Source: JALZAI01 sp038207565
GTDB lineage: Bacteria; Actinomycetota; Actinomycetes; Mycobacteriales; Jatrophihabitantaceae
Assembly: GCA_038207565.1 (NCBI GenBank)
Contig: JBBQZQ010000014.1
Span: 24,598-88,597 of the forward strand
Length of the DNA: 64,000 nt
Direction of reading: 5' to 3'
Positions 34,680 through 43,136 of this stretch are shown piece by piece; position 1 is the first letter of the stretch, and each line of letters starts with the position of its first letter. Position numbers and translations under genes: made by a program. Below the pieces are notes generated by a model. That model did not search any database. It was not told where the DNA came from and saw nothing but the letters and a program-made list of their open reading frames with translations.

Positions 34680-35498
34680 ATGACCACGCCCGGCGGTGCG
34701 TTCCGCCGCCGCCGCACGTGGCCCGACCCGCCGCCGCACCCGTCGGGCGAGCATGCCCCGACCATCCCGAGCTCCGGGGTCCCGAAACACGTCGCGATCG
34801 TGATGGACGGCAATGGTCGCTGGGCGCAGAGCCGTGGCCTGCCCCGCACCGAGGGCCACCGCGCCGGCGAGGCGGCATTGCTGGACGTCCTGCACGGCGC
34901 GATCGAGATCGGGGTCGGGACGGTCTCGGCGTACGCGTTCTCGACGGAGAACTGGCGGCGCACGCCCGACGAGGTTCGCTTTCTGATGGGATTCAACAAG
35001 GACGTCATCAGGCGGCGCCGCGACGAGCTGGCCGAGCTGGGGGTACGTATCCGCTGGGCGGGCAGGCGGCCGCGGCTGTGGCGCAGCGTGATCGATCAGC
35101 TCGAGGATGCCGAGCAGTACACCCGCGATAACGACCGGCTCACCCTGCAATTCTGCGTGAACTACGGCGGGCGCGCCGAGATCGTGGACGCCGTACGCGC
35201 GCTGACCCGTGAGGTCCAGGCCGGCCGGCTGAACCCGGCCAAGATCGACGAACGAACGATCGAGGCGTACCTGGACGAGCCCGGGCTGCCCGACGTTGAC
35301 CTGTTCATCCGGACGTCGGGCGAGCAACGCACGTCCAACTTCCTGCTCTGGCAGTCCGCCTATGCCGAGCTGGTCTTCGTCGACACGCCCTGGCCCGACT
35401 TCGATCGCCGGCACCTGTGGGCGGCGTGCGCGGCCTACGCACGGCGCAACCGGCGCTTCGGTGCGGCGGGCCCGGTCGACGCCCCGGTCGGCCCGTGA
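34680..35498 (+). CDS. uppS: Polyprenyl diphosphate synthase (UppS/decaprenyl-type)
   Basis: 272 residues. The cis-prenyltransferase signature VAIVMDGNGRWAQSRG holds the catalytic Asp, then FSTENWRR and the C-terminal PDVDLFIRTSGEQRTSNFLLWQ, which binds isopentenyl diphosphate. It makes the C50/C55 lipid carrier for peptidoglycan and arabinogalactan-type wall synthesis, in the cytoplasm at the membrane. The proline-rich N-terminal extension (RRRRTWPDPPPHPSGEH) is normal in actinobacteria. It normally follows recO; here cargo intervenes. The stop overlaps the next start (GTGA). Confidence 0.96.
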   Translation: MTTPGGAFRRRRTWPDPPPHPSGEHAPTIPSSGVPKHVAIVMDGNGRWAQSRGLPRTEGHRAGEAALLDVLHGAIEIGVGTVSAYAFSTENWRRTPDEVRFLMGFNKDVIRRRRDELAELGVRIRWAGRRPRLWRSVIDQLEDAEQYTRDNDRLTLQFCVNYGGRAEIVDAVRALTREVQAGRLNPAKIDERTIEAYLDEPGLPDVDLFIRTSGEQRTSNFLLWQSAYAELVFVDTPWPDFDRRHLWAACAAYARRNRRFGAAGPVDAPVGP

Positions 35499-35818
35499 TC
35501 TCGCTCACCCAGTTCCGGGGCGGCGCCGACGTCCTGGGCCGCGGGCGGGAGGCCCTCGCGGCCCTGGCCGCACGTCCCGGCTACGTGCGGGGCAGCCTCG
35601 GGCGCAGCACCGACGAGCCTGAAGCATGGGTATTGCTCACCGAATGGGACAACGTGGGTTCCTACCGGCGTGCACTCGGCGCCTACGACGTGAAGATGCG
35701 GGCGACGCCGCTGCTCGCCGACGCCCTGTCGCTGCCGAGCGCGTTCGAGACGCTCCTCGAGGTCGCGCCGGGCGGCGCGTCCGACGAACACACGAGCGAT
35801 CTCGAGACCGACGCATGA
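35495..35818 (+). CDS. Antibiotic biosynthesis monooxygenase-like (ABM) small protein
   Basis: 107 residues from GTG 35495, overlapping the uppS stop. The alternation ISLTQFRGGADVLGRGREALAALAARPGYVRGSLGR, then EAWVLLTEWDNVGSYRRALGAYDVKMRATPLLADALSLPSAFE, is a dimeric alpha-beta barrel of the ABM type. Such proteins include heme-degrading or quinol monooxygenases and noncatalytic stability factors; the metal or heme ligands are not obvious. It is coupled at both ends (stop overlaps the following ATG), so uppS-ABM-PAP2 form one operon. Confidence 0.82.
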   Translation: MISLTQFRGGADVLGRGREALAALAARPGYVRGSLGRSTDEPEAWVLLTEWDNVGSYRRALGAYDVKMRATPLLADALSLPSAFETLLEVAPGGASDEHTSDLETDA

Positions 35819-37068
35819 CGAGCGAGAACGTCCTCGAGAAGCCCGTCGCGCCGCACCCGCCTGCCCACGGCCGGATGGGCCGTCCCCGACTGCTCGACGA
35901 CGACGTGCTGCGCGGCGTGCGCTGGGCGTCGGAACTGATCTGGGTGGTGGGGTCGGCACTGTCCTTCTACTACGAAGGGGTGCCGTTCGACCGGAGTGGG
36001 CTGTTGCTCTGGATCGCCCTCGGCCTGGTCGCGGCGAGCATCGGCCGGCGTGCCACCTGGACGGTCGTCGTGGACCTGCTGCCCCTGGCCGCCGTCCTCA
36101 TCGCCTACGACTACCTACGTGGAGTGTCCGAGACGCTGGGCATGCCTACCTGGTGGTATCCGCAGGCCGAGGTCGACCGGGTCCTGTTCGTCGGGCGCAT
36201 CCCGACCGTCTGGCTGCAGGAACGGCTCCGGCATGCTGATGTGCGCTGGTACGACGTGCTCGCGTGCCTGTGCTACATCTCGTTCTTCTTCCTTCCCTAC
36301 GTGACTGCCGGGGCGCTGTGGCTGCGTAGCCGCGCGGACTTCTACCGGTGGTCGCTGCGATTCGTCAGCCTGTCGTTCGTCGGTTTCGTGTTGTTCGCGC
36401 TCTTCCCGACCGCGCCGCCGTGGGCCGCGTCCCAGTGCACTCCGGCACAGGTCGCGACCCATCCCGACAACCCCCCCTGCCTGAACGCCGGCCCGGGGCC
36501 GGTCGCCGACGGCGGGCTGCTCGGGCAGCTGCACCACACCCCTGCCGGTGCCCCGCGGTGGATCGAACGGATCCCCCTGCGCGGCTTCGACGAGCTGCAC
36601 CTGGGCGTGGCGCGGTCGCTGCTCGCAGAAGGGCAGCAGGTGGTCGACCAGGTCGCGGCCGTCCCCTCGCTGCACGCAGGCGGGACGATGCTGTTCGTCC
36701 TGTTCATGTGGCGGCGGGTGCGGACGTGGTGCAAGCCCCTGCTGGTCGGCTACCCGATCCTGATGGCCTTCAGCCTGACTTATTCCGGCGAGCACTACGT
36801 TTCCGATCAACTGGCCGGGTGGCTGTGCGCAGTTCTGGTCTTCCTGGCGGCCGAGCGCGTGGAGCGACGATGGGCGCAACGGCGGCGGCGTACGCGCCTG
36901 CCGGCGGCGGATACCCTGGAATCGCCGAGCCCGGCGACGGGCTCGACCGCCTCGAGCCTGTCGACCGCCTCGACGCTGTCGACCCCGACGACTGTGGAGA
37001 ACCCGTGCCCGCCGACTCAGCCGCTGCCAACGGCAACATCAACAACGGTGACGCCGTCGTCAACCTGA
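35815..37068 (+). CDS. PAP2/inositolphosphotransferase-type membrane phosphatase
   Basis: 417 residues from ATG 35815 (ATGA overlap). Six or so membrane helices. The phosphatase motifs are AAVPSLHAGGTMLF (SxxH) and YSGEHYVSDQLAGW (SxHxxxxD), matching PAP2_3/Aur1-Ipt1-like enzymes that transfer or remove phosphate or phospho-inositol from lipids. In an uppS operon it could recycle polyprenyl phosphate carriers or modify inositol lipids. The 65-residue C-terminal tail is Ser/Thr/Pro-rich low complexity and its last 64 bp overlap the glyS start in another frame. Confidence 0.87.
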   Translation: MTSENVLEKPVAPHPPAHGRMGRPRLLDDDVLRGVRWASELIWVVGSALSFYYEGVPFDRSGLLLWIALGLVAASIGRRATWTVVVDLLPLAAVLIAYDYLRGVSETLGMPTWWYPQAEVDRVLFVGRIPTVWLQERLRHADVRWYDVLACLCYISFFFLPYVTAGALWLRSRADFYRWSLRFVSLSFVGFVLFALFPTAPPWAASQCTPAQVATHPDNPPCLNAGPGPVADGGLLGQLHHTPAGAPRWIERIPLRGFDELHLGVARSLLAEGQQVVDQVAAVPSLHAGGTMLFVLFMWRRVRTWCKPLLVGYPILMAFSLTYSGEHYVSDQLAGWLCAVLVFLAAERVERRWAQRRRRTRLPAADTLESPSPATGSTASSLSTASTLSTPTTVENPCPPTQPLPTATSTTVTPSST

Positions 37069-38411
37069 GCAAGCGCCGGGGATTCGTCTTCCCGTCCAGC
37101 GAGATCTACGGCGGTTCGCGTTCGGCCTGGGATTACGGCCCGCTGGGCGTGGAATTGAAGGAGAACGTCCGGCGGCAGTGGTGGAAGTCGATGGTCACCG
37201 GCCGTGACGACATCGTCGGCATCGATTCCGCGGTCATTCTCGCGACGCCGGTGTGGGAGGCGTCCGGCCACCTGGCGACATTCAGCGACCCGCTGACCGA
37301 GTGCCGCCATTGCCACCGCCGCTTTCGCGCGGATCATCTGGAAGAAGACTTCGAACGTCGCAAAGGCCGGGCGCCCGGCGGGCTCGCCGACATCGCCTGC
37401 CCGAATTGCGGCACCCGCGGCCAGTGGACGGAGCCCAAGCAGTTCAGCGGCATGCTCAAGACCTTCCTCGGCCCGGTCGAGGACGACGAAGCGGTTCACT
37501 ACCTGCGGCCGGAGACGGCGCAGGGCATTTTCGTCAACTTCCTCAACGTGATGAACACGGCCCGCAAGAAGCCGCCGTTCGGCATCGCCCAGACCGGCAA
37601 GAGCTTCCGCAACGAGATCACGCCGGGCAACTTCATCTTCCGTACGCGTGAGTTCGAGCAGATGGAGATGGAGTTCTTCGTCGAGCCGGGCACCGATGAG
37701 AAGTGGCACGAATACTGGCTCGGCGAGCGGTGGAACTGGTACACCGGGCTGGGGATCAATCCAGACAACCTGCGCCGCTACGAGCATCCCAAGGAGAAGC
37801 TGTCGCACTACTCGACCCGCACCGTGGACATCGAGTACCGCTTCAACTTCGGCGGCAAGGAGTTCGACGAGCTCGAAGGCATCGCGAACCGCACCGACTT
37901 CGACCTCACCACGCACTCGAAGCATTCGGGTGCAGACTTGAGCTACTTCGACCAGGCGTCCGGCGAGCGGTGGACGCCCTACGTCATCGAGCCGGCTGCC
38001 GGGCTGACGCGCTGCGTGCTCGCTTACCTGCTCGACGCCTATCACGAGGACGAGGCCCCCAACGCCAAGGGCAAGCTCGAGACGCGCACCGTGCTGCGCC
38101 TGGACAAGCGGCTGTCGCCGGTGAAGGTGGCCGTGCTGCCGCTGTCGCGCAACACCGATCTGTCGCCGGTTGCGCGCGATCTGGCTGCCGCATTGCGCAG
38201 GCATTGGAACGTGGACTTCGACGACGCGCAGGCGATCGGTCGCCGCTACCGCCGCCAGGACGAGATCGGCACCCCGTTCTGCGTCACGGTCGACTTCGAC
38301 ACCCTCGACGACCGTGCGGTGACGGTGCGTGAGCGCGACACCATGGCGCAGGAGCGCGTCGGGCTGGACCAGGTCGAGTCCTACCTGGCGGCGCGCCTGA
38401 TCGGCTGCTGA
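37005..38411 (+). CDS. glyS: Glycyl-tRNA synthetase (single-subunit dimeric type)
   Basis: 468 residues from GTG 37005 (GGAGA site); the frame is open far upstream but the family begins near NLSKRRGFVFPSSEIYGG. Class II motifs: motif 2 AQTGKSFRNEITPGNFIFRTREFEQME and motif 3 VIEPAAGLTRCVLAYLLDAY. A zinc-ribbon insertion has CRHC and CPNC. It charges tRNA-Gly with glycine. This is the eukaryote-like alpha-2 form common in actinobacteria, complete through the anticodon-binding C-terminal domain. Overlaps the PAP2 tail by 64 bp. Confidence 0.96.
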   Translation: MPADSAAANGNINNGDAVVNLSKRRGFVFPSSEIYGGSRSAWDYGPLGVELKENVRRQWWKSMVTGRDDIVGIDSAVILATPVWEASGHLATFSDPLTECRHCHRRFRADHLEEDFERRKGRAPGGLADIACPNCGTRGQWTEPKQFSGMLKTFLGPVEDDEAVHYLRPETAQGIFVNFLNVMNTARKKPPFGIAQTGKSFRNEITPGNFIFRTREFEQMEMEFFVEPGTDEKWHEYWLGERWNWYTGLGINPDNLRRYEHPKEKLSHYSTRTVDIEYRFNFGGKEFDELEGIANRTDFDLTTHSKHSGADLSYFDQASGERWTPYVIEPAAGLTRCVLAYLLDAYHEDEAPNAKGKLETRTVLRLDKRLSPVKVAVLPLSRNTDLSPVARDLAAALRRHWNVDFDDAQAIGRRYRRQDEIGTPFCVTVDFDTLDDRAVTVRERDTMAQERVGLDQVESYLAARLIGC

Positions 38412-38414
38412 TCG

Positions 38415-39596
38415 GTGTCCGTGCTCACGCTTCCCCCCTCGTCCGACCATATTTCGGGCGCAGAACGGGTTGTGCCGGGGGGGAAGCCGCTGTTCTTCGC
38501 CGGCCCCCCGGTTGTGCTCGCCCCAATGGCCGGCATCACGAACACTGCGTTTCGCCGGCTGTGCCGCGAGGAGATGGGGCGCGCAGGCGGACTGTTCGTA
38601 TCCGAGATGATCACGACACGGGCGCTCGTGGAGCGCAATCCGAAGACGATGCGGCTCGTCCGCTTCGAAGCGGACGAGGCCCCTCGTTCGATCCAGCTGT
38701 ACGGCGTCGACCCGGCCGTGGTCGGCGCGGCTGTGCGGATGCTCGTGGACGAGAACCTCGCCGACCACGTCGACCTGAACTTCGGCTGCCCGGTTCCGAA
38801 GGTGACCCGCAAGGGCGGTGGGTCGGCCCTGCCGTGGCGCATCGGACTGTTCGAAGACATCGTGGCGACGGCGGTCCGCGCGGCTCGTGGGGCGGTCCCG
38901 GTCACGGTGAAGATGCGCGTCGGCATCGACCGCGATCACGTCACCTTCCGCGAGGCGGGGCTGCGGGCCCAGGACGCAGGAGTCGCGCACGTCGCGCTGC
39001 ACGGCCGTACCGCCGCGGACTTCTACGGCGGGACGGCCGACTGGGCCACGATCGCGGACCTGGCCGACCTCCTGGACATTCCGGTGCTCGGCAACGGCGA
39101 CATCTGGGAGGCCGAGGACGCAGTGCGCATGGTGCGCGAGACCGGCTGCGCCGGGGTGGTCGTCGGACGCGGCTGCCTGGGCCGGCCGTGGCTGTTCGCC
39201 GACCTCGCCGCGGCCTTCGACGGACGCCCCGAGCGTGCGCGTCCCGGCCTGGCCGAGGTCGCGCGGCTGATGCGCCGGCACGCCGAGCTCCTCGCGGCGT
39301 GGGAGGGCGAGGAACACGGCGTCACCGACTTCCGCAAGCACATCGCCTGGTACCTGAAAGGGTTCGCGGTCGGCGGCGGGCTGCGGGCTGCGCTCGCGCA
39401 GTCGTCCTCGCTTGCCGAGCTGGACGCGCTGTTGTCACGCCTCGACCTGGCTCAAGGATTTCCCGAGGCCGTCCTTGGGCAACCGCGTGGGCGCACCACC
39501 GGGGCGCGGGCGGTGGCATTGCCCGACGGATGGCTGGCCGATCGGGGCTCGCGTGCCGTCCCGTCCGGAGCCGAACTGAGCGACAGCGGCGGCTGA
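38415..39596 (+). CDS. dusB: tRNA-dihydrouridine synthase (DusB-like)
   Basis: 393 residues, GTG at 38415, 3 bp after glyS. FMN-binding TIM barrel: VVLAPMAGITNTAFRRLCRE, the catalytic-Cys loop LNFGCPVPKVTRKGGGSALP, then HGRTAADFYGGTADW and the phosphate-binding VLGNGDIWEAEDAVRM..CAGVVVGRG. It reduces uridine to dihydrouridine in tRNA D-loops using NADPH. The C-terminal helical RNA-binding domain is present. Distinguishing DusB from other Dus is by overall similarity only. A repeat hairpin follows. Confidence 0.93.
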   Translation: MSVLTLPPSSDHISGAERVVPGGKPLFFAGPPVVLAPMAGITNTAFRRLCREEMGRAGGLFVSEMITTRALVERNPKTMRLVRFEADEAPRSIQLYGVDPAVVGAAVRMLVDENLADHVDLNFGCPVPKVTRKGGGSALPWRIGLFEDIVATAVRAARGAVPVTVKMRVGIDRDHVTFREAGLRAQDAGVAHVALHGRTAADFYGGTADWATIADLADLLDIPVLGNGDIWEAEDAVRMVRETGCAGVVVGRGCLGRPWLFADLAAAFDGRPERARPGLAEVARLMRRHAELLAAWEGEEHGVTDFRKHIAWYLKGFAVGGGLRAALAQSSSLAELDALLSRLDLAQGFPEAVLGQPRGRTTGARAVALPDGWLADRGSRAVPSGAELSDSGG

Positions 39597-39610
39597 CGGC
39601 CCGGCCGCCC

Positions 39611-39702
39611 TGTTTTCCCCGCTGGTGACCGGTTGAGCTGTTGTTTTCCCGGCTGGTGACCGGTTGAACTGTTGTAAACCGGTCGCCGGCGGGGAAAACA
39701 AT
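39611..39702. repeat. 31-bp direct repeat plus inverted third copy before ppdK
   Basis: Two near-identical 31-bp units lie at 39611-39641 and 39642-39672. A third, shorter and more diverged copy in inverse orientation lies at about 39673-39702 (ends GGCGGGGAAAAC). The direct and inverted copies can pair as a long stem (GTTTTCCCCGC with GCGGGGAAAAC). It lies in the 223-bp gap between dusB and ppdK and could be a terminator or a degenerate mobile-repeat (MITE-like) array. Confidence 0.85.
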
Positions 39703-39819
39703 CGCGCCAACTCGGACCCGCCGAGCGTGTGACCCGTCCCGAGATGCGTTCTCGTGCCGCGTCCCACCGCCTAGGCTCGGCAAATCCCAGCATTTCAGCC
39801 GGACGGAGCGTTCACACCG

Positions 39820-42510
39820 ATGACGGGCCAGACAAGACAGCTCAAGTACGTATACGACTTCTCTGAGGGAAATAAGGAGCTCAAGGGGTTGCTGGGCGGT
39901 AAGGGCGCCAATCTTGCCGAGATGACCAACCTCGGACTGCCGGTGCCGCCGGGCTTCATCATCACCACTGAGGCGTGTCAGGCGTATCTGAAGTCCGGCC
40001 GCGAACCGGAGGAACTCGGTGAGGAGGTGTCCGAGCACCTCGAGCGCCTCGAGCAGGCGATGAACAAGCGCCTGGGCCAGTCCGACGACCCGCTGCTGGT
40101 GTCCGTCCGCTCCGGCGCGAAGTTCTCGATGCCCGGGATGATGGAGACGGTCCTGAACATCGGACTCAACGACCAGTCCGTTCGTGGTCTCGCCGCCCAA
40201 GCCGGGGACGAGCGCTTCGCGTTCGACTCCTACCGACGGCTGATCCAGATGTTCGGCAAGACGGTCTTCGGCATCGACGGCGAGCATTTCGAGGACGCCT
40301 TCGATGCCGTGAAGGACGCGAAGGACACCACCAGCGACCTGGATCTGGACGCCGACGACCTGCGCAAGCTCGTCGAGACGTACAAGGAGGTCGTGGTCGA
40401 GTATGCGGGCCGCTCCTTCCCGCAGGACCCGCGCGAGCAGATGGACCTCGCCGTGCGAGCCGTGTTCGACTCGTGGAACACCGAGCGCGCCGTCATCTAC
40501 CGCCGGCAGGAACGCATTCCGTCCGACCTCGGTACCGCGGTGAGCATCGTGGCGATGGTGTTCGGCAACCTGGACATGGAGTCAGGGACGGGCGTGGCGT
40601 TCACCCGCGATCCGGCGTCCGGTGCGCAGGGGATCTACGGGGACTACCTGCAGAACGCGCAGGGCGAGGACGTGGTGGCCGGTATCCGCAACACCGTGCC
40701 GCTCGGCGACCTCGAAGACCTCGACAAGCGTTCGTACGACAAGCTGCTGACGATCATGCAAACACTCGAGGAGCACTACAAGGACCTTTGCGACATCGAG
40801 TTCACCATCGAGCGCGGCAAGCTCTGGATGCTGCAGACCCGCGTCGGCAAGCGCACTGCCGCAGCGGCGTTCCGCATCGCGACGCAGCTCGTCGACCAGG
40901 GCCTCATCGATATGGACGAGGCCGTTTCGCGCGTGACCGGGGCGCAGCTGGCGCAGTTGATGTTCCCGCGCTTCGACGAGAAGGCCGCCAGCAGGAAGAA
41001 GATCGCGCACGGGATGAACGCCTCGCCAGGCGCGGCCGTCGGCAAGGTCGTCTTCGACTCCTACACCGCGGTCAAGTGGTCGCGCTCCGGCGAGTCGGTC
41101 ATCCTGGTCCGCCGCGAGACCAACCCCGACGACCTGAACGGCATGATCGCGGCGGCGGGCATCCTGACCAGTCGAGGCGGCAAGACCTCGCACGCCGCGG
41201 TGGTCGCCCGAGGCATGGGCAAGACCTGTGTCTGCGGCGCCGAGGAACTCGACGTGAACACCAAGCAGCGCCTGCTGCGCGCCCCGAACGGCGTGGAGCT
41301 CCACGAGGGCGACGTCATCTCGGTCGACGGCACGTCAGGCGACGTGTTCCTGGGCGAGGTGCCGGTCGTCGACTCGCCGGTGGTGCGCTATTTCGAGGAG
41401 GGCGTGGTCGACGAGGATGACGATCTCGTCGCCGCCGTCGACCGCATCATGCGCCATGCCGACGGGGCACGTCGGATGTCGGTGCGAGCCAACGCCGACA
41501 ACGCCGAGGACGCGGCGCGCGCCCGACGCTTCGGCGCGCAGGGCATCGGGCTGTGCCGCACGGAGCACATGTTCCTGGGCGAGCGCCGGCACCTGGTCGA
41601 GCGGCTGATCCTGGCCGACACCGACGACGAGCAGGCGACCGAACTGAAGGAACTGCTGCCGATGCAGCGCGAGGACTTCGTGGGAATCCTGGAGGCGATG
41701 GACGGCCTACCGGTGACGGTCCGGTTGCTCGATCCGCCGCTGCACGAGTTCCTGCCCGACATCACCGAGCTGTCGGTGCGTGTCGCCGTCGCCGAGGCGC
41801 GCGGGGAGAAGCGCGAGGGCGACCTGCGCATGCTGCAGGCAGTGCACAAGCTGCATGAGCAGAACCCGATGCTGGGCCTGCGCGGCGTGCGCCTCGGCGT
41901 CGTGATTCCCGGCCTGTTCGCGATGCAGTCGCGGGCGATCCTGGAGGCAGCGGCAGAGCGCATCAAGGTCGGCGGCGTGCCGCGCGTGGAGATCATGGTG
42001 CCGCTCGTGGCCAACGTCCAGGAGTTCGAGACCGTCAAGCAGGAGATCATCAAAGTCGCCCGGGAGGTGCGGGCCGAGACCGGTGTGCACCTCGAGTTCC
42101 TGGTCGGGACGATGATCGAACTGCCGCGCGCGGCGCTGACCGCCGACCAGATCGCCGAAGCGGCGGAATTCTTCTCCTTCGGGACGAATGACCTGACGCA
42201 GACGACGTGGGGTTTCTCGCGCGACGACGTCGAGGCGGCGTTCTTCTCCGCCTACTTGGAGAAGGGCATCTTCGGGGTCAGCCCGTTCGAGACCATCGAC
42301 GTCGAGGGTGTCGGCGAGCTGGTGCGCATCGGCGCCGAGAAGGGCCGCTCGCGCCGTCCGGGCCTCAAGCTCGGGGTCTGCGGCGAGCACGGCGGCGACC
42401 CCGACTCGGTGCACTTCTTCGACTTGGTCGGGCTGGATTACGTGTCCTGCTCCCCGTTCCGCGTACCGGTCGCCCGGCTGGAGGCCGGTCGCGCGAATCC
42501 CGACGATTGA
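39820..42510 (+). CDS. ppdK: Pyruvate, phosphate dikinase (PPDK)
   Basis: 896 residues, full length. N-terminal ATP-grasp domain (KYVYDFSEGNKELKGLLGGKGANLAEM) at about 1-340. Central swivelling phosphohistidine domain with the catalytic His in LTSRGGKTSHAAVVARGMG at about 455. C-terminal PEP/pyruvate TIM barrel with GLCRTEHMFLG and the closing FGTNDLTQTTWGFSRDD, CGEHGGDP. It interconverts pyruvate, ATP and Pi with PEP, AMP and PPi, a reversible PEP-forming step of central metabolism. Tandem repeats precede it; ATG start at 39820. Confidence 0.97.
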   Translation: MTGQTRQLKYVYDFSEGNKELKGLLGGKGANLAEMTNLGLPVPPGFIITTEACQAYLKSGREPEELGEEVSEHLERLEQAMNKRLGQSDDPLLVSVRSGAKFSMPGMMETVLNIGLNDQSVRGLAAQAGDERFAFDSYRRLIQMFGKTVFGIDGEHFEDAFDAVKDAKDTTSDLDLDADDLRKLVETYKEVVVEYAGRSFPQDPREQMDLAVRAVFDSWNTERAVIYRRQERIPSDLGTAVSIVAMVFGNLDMESGTGVAFTRDPASGAQGIYGDYLQNAQGEDVVAGIRNTVPLGDLEDLDKRSYDKLLTIMQTLEEHYKDLCDIEFTIERGKLWMLQTRVGKRTAAAAFRIATQLVDQGLIDMDEAVSRVTGAQLAQLMFPRFDEKAASRKKIAHGMNASPGAAVGKVVFDSYTAVKWSRSGESVILVRRETNPDDLNGMIAAAGILTSRGGKTSHAAVVARGMGKTCVCGAEELDVNTKQRLLRAPNGVELHEGDVISVDGTSGDVFLGEVPVVDSPVVRYFEEGVVDEDDDLVAAVDRIMRHADGARRMSVRANADNAEDAARARRFGAQGIGLCRTEHMFLGERRHLVERLILADTDDEQATELKELLPMQREDFVGILEAMDGLPVTVRLLDPPLHEFLPDITELSVRVAVAEARGEKREGDLRMLQAVHKLHEQNPMLGLRGVRLGVVIPGLFAMQSRAILEAAAERIKVGGVPRVEIMVPLVANVQEFETVKQEIIKVAREVRAETGVHLEFLVGTMIELPRAALTADQIAEAAEFFSFGTNDLTQTTWGFSRDDVEAAFFSAYLEKGIFGVSPFETIDVEGVGELVRIGAEKGRSRRPGLKLGVCGEHGGDPDSVHFFDLVGLDYVSCSPFRVPVARLEAGRANPDD

Positions 42511-42646
42511 TCGTCGCGGACGATTGACTGACGTCCCGTCACGCCGTCACCCGGACGCCGACGTGCCCGTCAGTTACTCGAGGCAAGAGCACTCCGCACC
42601 CTCGGCGGTGGCCGCTGGCGGCTTGCCGGCGCGGTAACGTCGGGGC

Positions 42647-43132
42647 GTGTTCTGGCGCCGTTCCCGTCCCGCATCCGAGGTCACCGATGCCCTCGAATCG
42701 CGCCGTCGCGAGCCCGACGGCGGCATGCTCGTGTTGCCCACACTGGCTCTGGTCGAGCAGATCCTGGACGAGTTCGGGCTGAAGCACTCGATCGATGACG
42801 ACGGCGACCTCGTCGTGCGGTGGGAGAAGTGCAGCGTCTTCTTCTTCTTCTACGGTGACCGGCGCGAGATCCTGCAGGCACGGCTGTACATGAACCGGCG
42901 CTTCGATGTCGACAACCGTGGCTCTTTGGCGCTGATCCTGGACGAGTGGAATCGCATCAAGCTGTTCCCGAAGGTCTACACGGTCCTGCCCGACGACGGG
43001 CGCGTCGGCATCTGCGCCGAGCAGTGCTTCGACTTCGAGCCGGGCGTCACCCGCGTTCAGCTGAAGTACACGATCGGGCTCTGGGTCGACACGCTGCTCC
43101 GCTTCACCGACTGGGTCGACGAGCAGGTCTGA
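42647..43132 (+). CDS. YbjN-domain protein
   Basis: 161 residues, GTG at 42647. The central FGLKHSIDDDGDLVVRWEKCSVFFFFYGDRREILQARLYMNRRF and the ILDEWNRIKLFPKVYTVL..DGRVGICAEQCFDFEPGVT blocks match YbjN/type III secretion-chaperone-like fold proteins of actinobacteria. These bind partner proteins; no enzymatic role. It sits 4 bp before dgt, making a small operon with it. No signal peptide. Confidence 0.85.
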   Translation: MFWRRSRPASEVTDALESRRREPDGGMLVLPTLALVEQILDEFGLKHSIDDDGDLVVRWEKCSVFFFFYGDRREILQARLYMNRRFDVDNRGSLALILDEWNRIKLFPKVYTVLPDDGRVGICAEQCFDFEPGVTRVQLKYTIGLWVDTLLRFTDWVDEQV

Positions 43133-43136
43133 TCCC

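Noticed and set aside
37017..39341. A 774-codon minus-strand frame opposite glyS and dusB
   Set aside because: It mirrors two conserved genes, and its composition (Arg/Val/Asp/His-rich) is that of an antisense frame; no known domain.
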